Assembly (NCBI GenBank): GCA_030063045.1
Contig: JAQSEB010000085.1
Location: 558,001 to 622,000 of the forward strand
Source: Pratylenchus scribneri
Taxonomy: Eukaryota; Nematoda; Chromadorea; Rhabditida; Pratylenchidae
DNA length: 64,000 nt
Direction of reading: 5' to 3'
Position numbers and translations under genes: made by a program. The notes under the pieces are model-generated. The model worked only from the letters and a program-made list of their open reading frames with translations. It was not told where the DNA came from and searched no databases. This document shows positions 24,301 to 35,300 of this stretch, piece after piece (the first letter of the stretch is position 1; each line of letters starts with the position of its first letter).

Positions 24301-26159
24301 GCGGAATTATTCTAAGCGAAAACACAAAACAGGCGGAATTATTCTAAGCGGAAACACAAAACAGGCGGAATTATTCTAAACGAAAACACAAAACAGGCGG
24401 AATTATTCTAAGCGAAAACACAAAACAGGCGGAATTATTCTAAGCGAAAACACAAAACAGGCGGAATTATTCTAAGCGGAAACACAAAACAGGCGGAATT
24501 ATTCTAAACGAAAACACAAAACAGGCGGAATTATTCTAAGCGAAAACACAAAACAGGCGGAATTATTCTAAGCGAAAACACAAAACAGGCGGAATTATTC
24601 TAATCAGCCAAGTATCCGTTTGTCAGTTGTCCTTCAATTACACTAAAACTCTTAAATTGACATTCAAAGTGAATTGCTAAAGAGGAGGTGGAAGACAAAT
24701 TAATGATTAGAAGGATGTAATTTACTTTAAGTTCAAAAGGTCAAATCCTAATTTATTACTTTCGGTTTTGTTTGTATTTGATCAGAGCTGTGCTTTTCAT
24801 AATTTTAAGCTCTGGCTCCAGCTCCGGGCTCCGACCTTTCAAAATTTTAGCTCCGACTCCGGCTCCGGGCTCCGACTCATAAAATTTTTAGCTCCGGCTC
24901 CAGCTCCGGAGCTGGAGCCGGAGCCAGAAAGTTGGCTCCGACTCATTTTTTTGGAAAACAATTTTGAAAAAGAGTATAAATTTAATCTTCATAAATAAAT
25001 TAATTTTATTTTCACTTCATAAAAATTAAAATTTAATAAAAAATGATCTAAAAAAGAAAATTTTTCTCAAAAAAAAACAAAGTCGACTGGAGCCCGGAGT
25101 CACCCAAAATTTTTAGTTCCGACTCCGGTTCCGGGCTCCGACCCATAAAATTTTATGCTCCGGCTCCAGCTCCGGGCTCCGACCTTTCAAATTTTTAGCT
25201 CCGGCTCCAGCTCCGGCTCCGGAGCGGAGCCGGAGCTGGAGCCGGAGCCGGAGCTTAAGTCGGAGCTAGGCACAGCTCTGTATTTGATCAAAAAATTTAT
25301 ATAAAAGCTCAACCACTTAAGATGTATCCCAAAATGGCAATTTGAGTAAAAAGCGATCGGTTGCCAATGGATAAAACTTTGGATTTAAAGAAAAATAAAT
25401 TCTGCCAAAACTATGGAATGGGATGAATTGGGTTGGTGAATGCTCCATCAAAATGACTGAATGGGAGGCAAGCAATGCAGAATGATGGGTGGGGGATCCT
25501 CCCCATCACATTCTGCCTTGGCCAAATTCGATTTGGCCTTTTGTACAAATTGGTTTTGCTTCCCCCTCCTCATTCCCCACTGCTTTTTGTGTCGCGTCCC
25601 TCCAAAACTCAATTTGGCGCCAGTGAATTATGAAAATGCGTTTATCCTCTGCCTTTGCCTTCCACCCCACCCCCAAATATTCAATTAGAGGCGCCCATCC
25701 CCCGTCCCCCTTTCCACCACTGATTGAATCATCTCTCCCATTTCTGGCAAGCACACACATTTTGCCCCACGTTGTCACCATCACAATTTCATTTTCCCCT
25801 TCCCTTTCTTATTAAAATGGCCAAATCCCTTTCTTAAAATGGCCAAATTCCCCTCTCAAACTTGCCTGTTGAATGCCCTGAATGGACAGAACGCCGGCGG
25901 CATGCCCTCCGGGGATCAACGCTTGAAGAGTGGAAAGGGAAAGGGCGGACATTGTGCCACTGGTATCCAAATGTTGCTGTTGAAGATGGCTTTGTTGTTG
26001 AGAATGACTGCCCAAATGAAAGGTGTTATCGCCTTCCGCGGAATTTTGGCCCATTTCCTGCTGTTGGCCAACCGAATTGCTGCCTGGCCCTCCGCCATTT
26101 TCTGTGCTATCGGCCATTTCACCACCACCGCTCACCGTCGATTGACTGCCCAAACTCAT
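18396..26159 (-). CDS. unc-42: Paired-like (Q50) homeobox transcription factor, UNC-42-like
   Basis: Seven minus-strand exons: 25866-26159, 23217-23569, 22565-22697, 20217-20243, 19875-20170, 18848-19067 and 18396-18491. They join in frame to 472 residues. The homeodomain is residues 216-275: it opens [15 protein letters not shown], carries [12 protein letters not shown] and [15 protein letters not shown], with Gln at position 50. The ARIQ/VWFQ intron is at the conserved homeobox position 46/47. Flanks are Gln-, Gly- and Ala-rich, typical of nuclear regulators. The [21 protein letters not shown] signature is what I recall for nematode UNC-42 (Prop1 relative), a neuron-identity factor; the orthology is inference. 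Introns 1 and 3 use GC donors (CAG|GCAAGT). The homeodomain exon has no AG before it (see findings). Exon 4 is a 27-nt microexon. Confidence 0.83.
18570..18690 (-). repeat. Dispersed repeat, inverted copy of 6556-6665
   Basis: Reads GATAGAGCTGGTCAAAACGC through TTTGGTCAACAATTAAAGG, the complement of the copy in the first secreted gene. In the last intron of the homeobox gene. Confidence 0.75.
19117..19390. repeat. Degenerate family A element
   Basis: Traces of both arms remain (GGAAGCAATCAAAGCC, then GAAGACATTTAGGGCTTC), in inverted order. Confidence 0.5.
19465..19755. repeat. Family B element, single unit
   Basis: AGAGCAGACTTTTGGCTATC on the left is inverted by TTCTGCTCTTTAATTTGAT on the right. 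In an intron of the homeobox gene. Confidence 0.7.
21525..21829. repeat. Family A element, copy 8
   Basis: GGGCCCATTCTTTTTGGCC on the left and GACCAAAAGAAATGG on the right, with long matching arms. In intron 3 of the homeobox gene, between the two halves of the homeodomain. Confidence 0.85.
22698..22699 (-). other. Non-AG 3' splice site before the homeodomain exon
   Basis: The only in-frame join that keeps RRHRTTF places the acceptor after ATAACCG, so the intron ends in CG. The nearest in-frame stop upstream (TAA) lies before ATGTGCATG, and there is no AG between it and the homeodomain. Confidence 0.6.
23777..24604 (+). repeat. 32-bp minisatellite array 2
   Basis: About 26 units of AGGCGGAATTATTCTAAG plus CGAAAACACAAAAC. 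Point variants (AACGAAAAC, GCGGAAAC) recur in blocks, showing segmental duplication. In intron 1 of the homeobox gene. Confidence 0.95.
24785..25278. mobile_element. Nonautonomous element with GAGCTGTGC ends
   Basis: Inverted ends GAGCTGTGC and GCACAGCTC are flanked on both sides by TGTATTTGATCA (24773-24784 and 25279-25290), a perfect 12-bp target duplication, or slightly less if the ends are drawn differently. The interior is built of CTCCGGCTCCAGCTCCGG-like repeats in both orientations. No coding capacity. In intron 1 of the homeobox gene. Confidence 0.8.
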
Positions 26160-28941
26160 TTTATGATGGTTTCACTTTGGATTTTGGAGGTTTATTCCAC
26201 TTTGGGTTTAATGTTTCTTGTAAAAAAATAAAAAGTGGCAATCTTTTCTGTAAAAAATGTGAATAGAAGGCTGAAATGACACACAAACAAACACACAGTA
26301 ATCGGCCAGTGGCCAATTTGGGGGACACTCTATGATGAAAGGGAGAGGAGGGAAGGGGGAAGTGATCAGCAGCAAAAAGAAAAAGGGGCCTTTCCTATTC
26401 CCTCCTTCTTACGGCACCGAGAAAGGGAAGGGAGGGGGGAGGGAAGGTTGAGTGGCCAAGAAAATTGAATTTGTGCGGGGCGAAAAGCAATGGTTTGGAG
26501 GAAGGGGGCACTGTAACCAAAAGGGTAGGGAAGGCCAAGTGGATGTTGTGCGGGGGCCTCTAACCAAATTAGGGTCCTCCTCTTCCTTTGCCACTGCTTC
26601 TGGGGCCAAGCAAAATGGAAAGACTAGGGGGCCAAACCCCCCAACTAGAATGCCATGGCCAAAGCTGGAAACGAAGGAAACGACGAAGGCGATTGAGTAG
26701 AAGGGAAGGGGGATAGGGACGAATGGCCCGCAAATCTCGTTATCCGTCCACAGCGCCGGCCCTTGGGGACAGCCCCCCTCTCCTTTTGGGTGTGTTGGTT
26801 AGTTCGCCTCCTCTTTTCCTCTATCCCTTCAAGGGTGGGGGATTGGCCGGCCAATTAGGTCCAGCCCCCTCCTTTCCTTCTTTGCCCATCATTCCCCCTT
26901 CTGCCACAGCTTTCCTCCATCGCCTCGTCGATGGCACAATTTTTACAGTACAGTATCCCAAGAAGGCGCCTTTTCCCTTTGCCACATTCTTCTCCTTCAT
27001 TTTTTTTGCCTTTGGGTACACTCACATCTGCCCCCTCCCTTTCCCTTTCCTTTCCCTTTCAAATAGCTTCTTGGCTTCCTTTTCAATAGTTTTTCACCCT
27101 TACAATGTGCCCCCTTCCCTTCACATTGTGCCACTGGACCCTTTTCTTCCACCATGGGTGATGTTGTCCCCTTCCCCTCAAATTGAATTATTATTCTTTG
27201 AGCGGTCCCAGCGGAGAAAATGCTATCATCATTCGAGTCGAGAAGCAATGGAAAGGCGAAAAGTGGGGGAAGTCGATTCCGCGTAATAAAAATGCCGCCA
27301 ATGTCAAATGGCCTATTTTTGTGGGCCAAAATTCCAAGGCAGAGAACCACCACATCGATTTGCATTTTTCTCGACTCTCGCCAAATGCGGCAATAATTGT
27401 CCTTGGCACTTTTTTTTTTGATGGAGTCGAATTCGAAATATCCGAATTCTTGGGATGAAATGATTTTTGCCTATTATTGACATTTTATCACAACTGATGC
27501 CATTGGAAAGCATACCGTATTTTCTCTATTAGAAGCCCTCTTTCTATTAGAAGCCAACCTCGACTTTGAGGGAGATAACTATATCTCATAATATCTTTAC
27601 ATTTTTTAAAAAATTTTTTTATCTATTTTTGGGGCTCGAAACTTATAAGCCTATTATGATTCTAAAAGAGAAAATATAGGTATTTCGATGTAGTGAATGA
27701 GGATGAGGATCCTTTTTAAAAATTAATTCATTCAATGCCACTCTTTTATTGAATTAACAATGAAAATTTCATTTTAGCAACTAATTATTATAGTCCAATT
27801 CCCAGCCATCACAATTTTACGGAATTATCCAAATTGGCCTATCGAATGGAAATATTCTATGAATGAATTAGTAAGGCATAACTTGTTGATTAGGAGAATA
27901 GACGGCAGAGGTCAAAAATTAAAAATATTTTTTAAACTATTCATTCGGATTTACTAGGAATTTACAAATTTATTAAGCTATATGAAAAACTCAAAAACAT
28001 CAAATACATAATATGAAAAAAAACACTTAAAATCAAATAAAACCACAGCAGGGGATTGGATGGGACGGCGAAATCACAGAAAAAAAAGGAGGGTGGCACT
28101 CGATTGTATTATTGCCCAAATATAGTCCACTGTATTTTTTTTTGTTTCCCCTTCAAATTCTATAAGGCAATATACACCATTCTCCTCCTCATTTCGGTGT
28201 CAATTGCTGCTGCCAAGTGCCAATGCCAATTGATGTGGCTAATTGGTTGGTCAAGTATTGGGCGGCATTCATCCCCCCATCAAAACAATGTTCAATGGCC
28301 ATGTTCAAATCAAAAAGGATATACATGCCGACAAAAACCTATTTTGTATTTTAAAGTAATTAATAAGGGAATAAATCCTCCTCCTGCTGAGCTGCTGTAT
28401 GTGGGCTAATTTGATTACAAGAGGACACAAAAATAATGCAATTTATGGAAAATTTATTTTTTGATTTCCGTTGAGCACGGCAAAATAGCCAAAAGAACAC
28501 TACACAAAGTTGGACATCAGCCGAGGGGGTGGAATTCAAAAGTTATTTTGAACATTGTGCCGTTGATTCTAAGCTTGTCAATTGGTATATCCTTTTATGA
28601 TTTGGAATAAAAAAAATAGAAAATTTTCGAAATTGTGGACATTTATACTTCCCGAAAGAAAATTGAGCGATTTGCTCTTTAAGGATGGAATTAACCCTAA
28701 ACCCTACATACCCTAAAACCTAACCTAGGAGAGAATAGAAAGAATGATTTTTTCCTAGGGGATCAATGGATCAACAATTTTGGTGGAGCGGCCATTTAAA
28801 ATTAAGAAGCAAGTAAGGTGTCAATTGGCCAATCCTTTCTGCTTAAATAAGCCACCACCTCTTATGGCAAATTTTTTGGGCCAAAACAGGCCTAAAAAGT
28901 GCACATTTTTAGAAATCAAATTTAACGGCAAATTACTAAAA

Positions 28942-29014
28942 ATGATTTTATGGAAAAGCAAAGCACCATCATCGATAAAATGATTTTATGGAAAAGCAAA
29001 GCACCATCATCGAA
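28942..29014 (+). repeat. 38-bp direct duplication
   Basis: Two copies of ATGATTTTATGGAAAAGC plus AAAGCACCATCATCGA back to back, essentially identical. Confidence 0.9.
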
Positions 29015-29463
29015 ATTACGGCATAAATTGCCTAAAGGGGAAAAAGATGAAAATAAATAATAAAAAAGGGTATTTTCGTTTCAGATGATTCATATTCCAT
29101 ATCCATTTTTGGAATGGATTCACATTTTCAAATATTTATTTTATTTTTTCACACCAATCAACCGTCGCTTTTGGCTTCGATGAGAATGGGGGGGGGGGGA
29201 GGCAAAAAATTGGTTTGGGGTGGAGATTTTTATCGCAATGTGAAGGGTTAATAAAAAAAATTAAAGGATGATTCAAATGTAAAGAGCAGTTATTTGCATC
29301 CAATTTGTTGGCCATTATGGCAAAAAAACCCTCATTTGAAATGATTCCCTTCCAAATCCCCACATTCATTCATTTCATTTCATCTAAAAAGCAAATTATT
29401 TCCAATAAACTAAAAAATGAATAATTTTATTTCACTCCAAATTGGGAATAAAAGGATGAGATA

Positions 29464-29529
29464 GACGAGGACATGAGGGCCGAAACGTGAATCGTCACTG
29501 ATTTCATGTTCGGCCATCCCGTTCTCGTC
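29464..29529. ncRNA. miRNA-like hairpin 1
   Basis: The 5' arm GACGAGGACATGAGGGCCG pairs with the 3' arm CGGCCATCCCGTTCTCGTC, and the stem continues through AAACGTGAATC against GATTTCATGTT with small mismatches. Size and loop fit a miRNA precursor. Strand and expression are unknown; an inverted-repeat remnant is the alternative. Confidence 0.35.
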
Positions 29530-29716
29530 TTCCATTCTTATCGGCATGTCAGCACTTTATTCTGTGTCCCAATTCCACCCAAATTCCTATAAACTTTATT
29601 CATTCATTTAATACATAATCTCCAGTTTAACAACGCAAACATTGCTACAACAAAAATTCAAAAAAAATTCTCATTTTTGATTTTGGAAAAGCCCAAGTTG
29701 AACAAAGGACTATATC

Positions 29717-29787
29717 CTGCTCTGCCAATTCCTTTCTCTGCTCGATCGCGGAGCTTGTCCGATCAGTGAGAGGAATTGGTGAGGCAG
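29717..29787. ncRNA. miRNA-like hairpin 2
   Basis: CTGCTCTGCCAATTCCTTTC pairs with GAGAGGAATTGGTGAGGCAG; inner CGATCG pairs with CGATC around the loop GCGGAGCTTGTC. A preceding flank (TTTTGGAAAAGCCCAAGTTG) is shared with hairpins 3 and 4. Confidence 0.4.
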
Positions 29788-29907
29788 TGCATTGTTCAGT
29801 GCATCGTTATCGGATTGAAGGAATTCCATTCCCATTTTACATTTCATCGAATATTTCTGCATCGAAAAATGCTTCTGATTTTGGAACAAGCTCGAGATGA
29901 ATGACGT

Positions 29908-29978
29908 CCTACCCCACGCTCTTTGCTGTTCCGCACGTCGCGGAACTTGTCCGACGAGGGAATAGCAATGGCATGAGG
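29908..29978. ncRNA. miRNA-like hairpin 3
   Basis: CTTTGCTGTTCCGCACGTCG pairs imperfectly with CGACGAGGGAATAGCAATGG around the loop GCGGAACTTGTC, nearly identical to the loop of hairpin 2. The arms differ from hairpin 2 but keep complementarity. Confidence 0.38.
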
Positions 29979-30183
29979 AGAGTTGTTGTAGCGAGCTTAT
30001 TTGAATTCAAGCCCATTTCTTCATCAATATCATAAATGCTCCTGATAAGCCTCAATTCCACTCATTTAAATTCAATCCCCTCTTAAAATTTCATCAAATA
30101 TTGCAACACGAAAAATTCAAAAATATTTTCATTTCTGATATTGGAAGAACAAGCCCAAGTTGAAAAGAGTGAGTTGTCTATGT

Positions 30184-30230
30184 CTACCCCGGTAATCATC
30201 CTCTCATTGATCACGGAGCTTGTATGTTTG
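30184..30230. pseudogene. Truncated hairpin 4
   Basis: It has the same flank (GAACAAGCCCAAGTTGAAAA) and loop (CACGGAGCTTGT) as hairpins 2 and 3, but after the loop the sequence changes and no complementary 3' arm is present. The 32-bp array starts within 40 bp. It looks like a broken unit of the cluster. Confidence 0.35.
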
Positions 30231-30267
30231 GCCAAAAAATATCATACAAATTTATGGATCTTATTAG

Positions 30268-30812
30268 TTAGAATAATTCAGCCTGTTTGTGTTTTCGCTT
30301 AGAATAATTCCGCCTGTTTTGTGTTTTCGCTTAGAATAATTCCGCCTGTTTTGTGTTTTCGCTTAGAATAATTCCGCCTGTTTTGTGTTTTCGCTTAGAA
30401 TAATTCCGCCTGTTTTGTGTTTTCGCTTAGAATAATTCCGCCTGTTTTGTATTTTCGCTTAGAATAATTCCGCCTGTTTGTGTTTTCGCTTAGAATAATT
30501 CCGCCTGTTTTGTGTTTTCGCTTAGAATAATTCCGCCTGTTTTGTGTTTTCGCTTAGAATAATTCCGCCTGTTTTGTGTTTTCGCTTAGAATAATTCCGC
30601 CTGTTTTGTGTTTTCGCTTAGAATAATTCCGCCTGTTTTGTGTTTTCGCTTAGAATAATTCCGCCTGTTTTGTGTTTTCACTTAGAATAATTCCGCCTGT
30701 TTTTGTTTTTTCACTTATTAGAATAATTTCGCCTGTTTTGTGTTTCGCTTAGAATAATTCCGCCTGTTTTGTGTTTTCGCTTAGAATAATCCCGCCTGTT
30801 TTTGTGTTTCAT
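30268..30812 (-). repeat. 32-bp minisatellite array 3 (reverse)
   Basis: About 17 units of the complement form (TAGAATAATTCCGCCTG plus TTTTGTGTTTTCGCT). The right end is more degenerate. Confidence 0.93.
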
Positions 30813-31078
30813 CAAACTTATTAAATCAATTTCCCAAGAATTACATTGCCCATTAATTTACTTGTTCACATCAGAAAAACATATAGAAATAAACAAAAAG
30901 GATATGCTCAAAGGGATTGGGAAAGGAGGATTTGCTGGCATTTTGTCGGTCGGTCGGTTTGGTTTGGCGTGCATTGTGTTTTTCATATTTTCCATCATTT
31001 CTTCCTTCCCATCATCCCATCTTTTTTCATCGGCACCATTCGTTACTTTTCCTCCATTCCATTCATTTTTGGCATTTT

Positions 31079-32307
31079 TCATCGTCTTCCGAAACGCAAC
31101 GGCCTGGGTCCAAGACTGCCCCGCTTTTGGCCACCGTTCAATCCGACTGCTGATGGCATCCTGAGAAATTTAATTTGCTTTAAAATGGAAATGAATGGAA
31201 TTTTTTGAAATTTTATCTCTCCGTTAAATATATGAGTGAACCTAATGCATTTTTTGAGAAATTTGATCAAGGTTGCCTTGAAAAATTTTCAAAATTTAAA
31301 TTGTAATATTTGGAGGTATATCAGAAAATGGAAATAAATTATTTAAGAAATGGTTTTTTAAATTAAATATAATCAATTTGTATAAAGTTAAAAATGTTTA
31401 AAGGAATTTGCTTTGCATTTATGGGATTTATTCGACTATTAAGCGGAGTAAAATAAATTAAAATAAATTAAATGTCATTCATTTTGGTCCTTCTTCAGAA
31501 TAAACCCACAGGCCTATTCATCCAAAATCGACTAGGATGATTATCTATTAATTACTGTAAGGCTGAATCCATCCAATTAAGCTTTCCTAAATATATCAAA
31601 TTCTCCAAAAATGATGGAATTAAAACATTTTTATTTACCTTCTTTCTGGCACCACCCAATAGGATTGCTGTGGAATTTCATCAATTGGCTCCAGAATCAA
31701 TTCACCGGTTTGGCCATCGTCCATTTGGAAGGGAACATCAATGAAGGCTGGGGAACCGGGAATCGCTGGTTTGGCTTCTGAAAATTTTTTGGTTGATGGA
31801 AATTTGTGGTGAAAATTCAGAGGGAAATTTGACAACAACATGGGATTTTGGCTATAGTTCAATGAGGCTTTATAGTCAATTCAGAAAGGCTTTATATCAT
31901 TGGAAAGCTAAAAGTGCCCTATATAATTTGGCTATATTATATTTTTATGAAATTTTATTTTAAAAAAGTTACATGTCTTTGAGTGTAATAAACCCAAATT
32001 TTTGAGGAAAAGTCGCTAATTTTACAAATTTTTTTAAATTTTCAAAAAATTAGTTTTGCCACTTTTTAGAGGACATTTAGGGCTTTCAAATGGCATATTG
32101 CCTTTCTGAATTGGTTGCCTCCTTTTTGAACTATGGCCAAAAGAATGGCCCAAGGTATCTCCAAAAATGTCAAAACTTGCCTGCGGTCCTGATGTTGGAA
32201 GACAATGCCAAAACGAGCAAAGAGAGAAGTGCCAAAATGCGCAAATGGCGACGGCATGATTGGCTGATTGATGAGGAGGGGATGGCGGTGGATGAGGTGG
32301 AGGACAT
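31079..32307 (-). CDS. flp-21: FLP-21-type FMRFamide-like neuropeptide precursor
   Basis: Exons 32181-32307, 31639-31777 and 31079-31160 join in frame to 115 residues. Residues 1-42 hold a signal sequence (ILALLSLLVLALS core). A propeptide follows (AKPAIPGSPAFIDVPF, then ELILEPIDEIPQQSYW). The end is QKRGSLGPRPLRFGRR: KR cleavage, peptide GSLGPRPLRF, Gly for C-terminal amidation, RR cleavage, stop. A single PRPLRFG peptide at the C terminus is the hallmark of FLP-21, an agonist of NPR-1-type receptors in C. elegans. Secreted from neurons after convertase and amidation processing. Intron 1 uses a GC donor (GCAG|GCAAGT) and contains a family A element. The opposite strand of exon 1 is also open, but the splice chain is only on this strand. 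Confidence 0.92.
31845..32146. repeat. Family A element, copy 9
   Basis: GATTTTGGCTATAGTTCAATG on the left, CTATGGCCAAAAGAATGG on the right, inside intron 1 of flp-21. Confidence 0.85.
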
Positions 32308-35300
32308 TTTAGAGAATTTGAGTAGATGTGGGGATTTGCTTTATCGAGGGGCGAATGAGGAGAATGGCTAAATTTAATGAAGGATTTTATAATTAATTAA
32401 AGTTAATTAAAAAATGCCAAAATGGAAAAGCGAAATTGGGCTGGGGGAAGGGGAAATGTGACCTTTTGAACTGCAGGCTAATATAAGATAAAAATGGGCT
32501 GTGAATAAAAAAAATAAATGAATAATGTCATTTTATGGCCAAATAAAGTTTCTGTTAACTGACTGAGAACAAAAATGAAGACGCAAATGCTATGCCATCA
32601 TTTTTGGATGGCACAGAGGGCACATTTCGCCGAATTTATTCTTTTGTGATCCTCCACCCCCAATTTTTTTCATTTTTACCCCTATTTCCTTCCTTTCCCG
32701 TTGAATTTGCCGTCGTCCCACTCAATTCATTTTTTAATAATTCAAAACGGCTTAACCCCAATGGAAAATTTGCCCTATATTCTCGAGAATAATCCCCCCT
32801 ACTTACTCAGAAAATATAGAATGTCAACAGTGAAAATTTGCGGAAATTATTTCCATGTCGACAATTAATTATGTCTGGTTTAAAAATTAAAAATGACTTA
32901 TGAATTTAACTAAATGCCGTAAAAATGCCAAATGTATTTTTTTTGTCATTTTTGTACCAAAAAAATGTCCTCTGCTGATGTGAGGTAAAGATGAATTTTT
33001 ACACTGATGGGCAATATCTCTCCTGGATTTTGCCACTTGAAATTATCCAAAAGTGTTGGGCTGACTTTTGGCTTTTATAAAAGCAAAGATTGGCACAAAA
33101 TATTCTGCGCCGACAAAAAAGGGGAACTCCAAATGATATTCAAAAGATATTTTTGGAAGAAAATAATCCTCAAACAATGCCGATCTAAATTTAATAATAC
33201 CCAGAAAATGATGCGGATGTGAAACAAAATTTGTAATAAAATGTGCCTAAATAATAAAATAGTAATGGCTGGGATGGAATTGGCGCACTCATCAAAAATT
33301 GTGTTTGAATGGCAAATTAGCCGGCAACAAATTGGCCATTTTCCATTGTGATGGATGTTGGTCTTTTTTTGATGGATGTGTGCGGTACATTTTTTGAACT
33401 ATGTATGACATGTGGCATGTGCCAATGTTGGTGGCATTTTAGATGGCTTATAGTTGGCATTTAAGTTTTGGTGCAGATGAAAAAAAGGAAAAAGGTATAT
33501 ATTTTTTGATAAATCAACCTTTGAATATTTAATATATATTTAATTTTGGCAAATATTTTTTTTTGTCCCCTATTTCAATTTTTTTTGTCCCCAATAATTT
33601 GGAACATTTTTTCTGTCCCCAATTTCAATTCTTTTTGTCCCCAATTGATTTCTCTTCTTCTCTCTCCCTTCTTCATGCTTATCTCTCATCCCCTTTGCTC
33701 TCCTGCTCACATAAACGGTTCCAGGGGTGCGCGGAAGTCAAAAAGAAGGTGCGCGGGATATCCGGATATATGGGGATTAAGATGGATATGGGGGGATTAA
33801 GTCGGATTAAGCCTGGAATGGACGGGAAATGGTCTTAAGGGCCAGTGGAAGGTCGGGTATTGCCTGAGAGTGAGCGGGATATAACCGGATATATGAGAAT
33901 ATACGTGGATTAAGGGGGATTAAGCCGGATTAAGCTTAGCTAGGGGCTAGGGATTAGGGTTATGGTTAGGGGCGGCATGGGATTTAGGGGCTAGGGGCTT
34001 AGGGGTTCGGAGCACACGGGATATAGCTAGATAAAGGGGGATTAAGATGGATATAAGGGGATTAAGCCGGATTAAGCTTAGTTAGGGGTTAGGGATTAGG
34101 GTTAGGGGTTCGGAGCATAGGAATCTCGCGAAGCCGGAAGCAAAACAGCCCAAACCGGGCTCGCGACCATCGATTCCAGGCCTTAATCCGGCTTAATCCC
34201 CCCAAATCCACCTTAATCCCCCTTTATCCGGCTTAATCTCGCGCATTCTCCGGACCTCTGTTACACTTCCCTGACCTTCCAATGACCTTCCGAGCCATTT
34301 CGCATCCATTTCGCGGCTTAACCCAGCTTAATCCCCCTATATCCACCTTAATCCCCTTATATCCGGCTATATCCCGTGCTCACTCCAGGCCTATATTACA
34401 CTTCCCTGACCTTCCAGTGTCCTTCCAGGCCATCTTACATCCATTTCTGGGCTTAATCCCCCTTAATCCTCTTTAATCCCCATATATCCGGATATCCCGC
34501 GCACCTTCTTTTTGACTTCCGCGCACCCCTGGAACCGTTTATGTGAGCAGGAGAGCAAAGGGGATGAGAGATAAGCATGAGGGAAGAGCAGAGAAGAAGG
34601 GAAATCAATTGGGGACAAAAAGAATTGAAATAGGGGACAAAAAAAATGTTCCAAATTATTGGGGACAAAAAAAATTGAAATAGGGGACAAAAAAAATGGA
34701 CATACTTTAATTTTTGTAAACAAAAAGCAATTATTAATTTGTTAACCTTATTTATTATCGTTTATATATTCCTCCAGAACATTTTATTTTTCATAAATGT
34801 TTGTAAAATATGAAAAAAAATACTTATTTTAGAAGCTTATAATTTTTAGACTAATTTTGGGGAACATAGGGTAATATTTGAGGTGTCAAATTTGGAAAAC
34901 CGGAAAGTATTCATTATTTTGCGCCCATAGTATAATATTAGGCCATAACAATGGAATGGAATTTATTAGGCTTTTGGCTGTTTGACGTAAGAATCGGATT
35001 AAACATCGGCTATGAGTAAAGATTATTAAATAATTACGTTTAAATCGAAAAAAAATGTCTGGCTATTAAATGTTATGAAGCCTAAAATTGTGAATAAATT
35101 AAGGAATCCTTTGAATTAATCAAAAAAAAATATAAAAAATATTAGAGGATGCCAAAATGCAAAGATGACCGTATGAAATGGGAATTTAATGTGGATGTGT
35201 CCGTAAGGCCCATTTTTGGTCAAGTGAAAATGAATGGAATTTTTTTTTGTGGTGATTTTAAATGCTTAAATTTCTTTTATAATGGACGGGGGCGGGGCAA

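Larger units (their letters stand above)
26160..31078. other. Intergenic: homeobox upstream region, hairpin cluster, minisatellite
   Basis: The first 1.3 kb upstream of the homeobox start is GC-richer, with long homopurine/homopyrimidine runs and shadow ORFs on both strands; this probably includes promoter and 5' UTR. Further on lie a diverged palindrome near 27520, the hairpin cluster at 29.4-30.3 kb and the reverse 32-bp array. No supported protein gene. Confidence 0.5.

Noticed and set aside
23777..24604. CRISPR-like regular repe array
   Set aside because: Units are contiguous with no unique spacers, in a eukaryotic intron; it is a minisatellite.
26723..27286. 187-codon plus-strand ORF upstream of the homeobox gene
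   Set aside because: Pro/Phe/Leu-rich product of a polypyrimidine tract; the reverse strand is equally open; no start context or partner exons.
28056..28409. Small ORF with hydrophobic core then cysteines
   Set aside because: The hydrophobic segment is internal rather than N-terminal, and no acceptor/ATG arrangement makes it a clean secreted peptide.
32090..32371. Plus-strand ORF of 93 codons
   Set aside because: Its first part is family A repeat and the rest is antisense to exon 1 of flp-21, whose phase and signal peptide fit the minus strand.
33940..34110. Telomeric sequence
   Set aside because: Runs are irregular (GGGATTAGGGTTAGGGG) and sit inside a foldback element, and nematode telomeres are typically TTAGGC.
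33546..34723. ORFs in the foldback element
   Set aside because: Near-identical ORFs on opposite strands are simply the two inverted arms.
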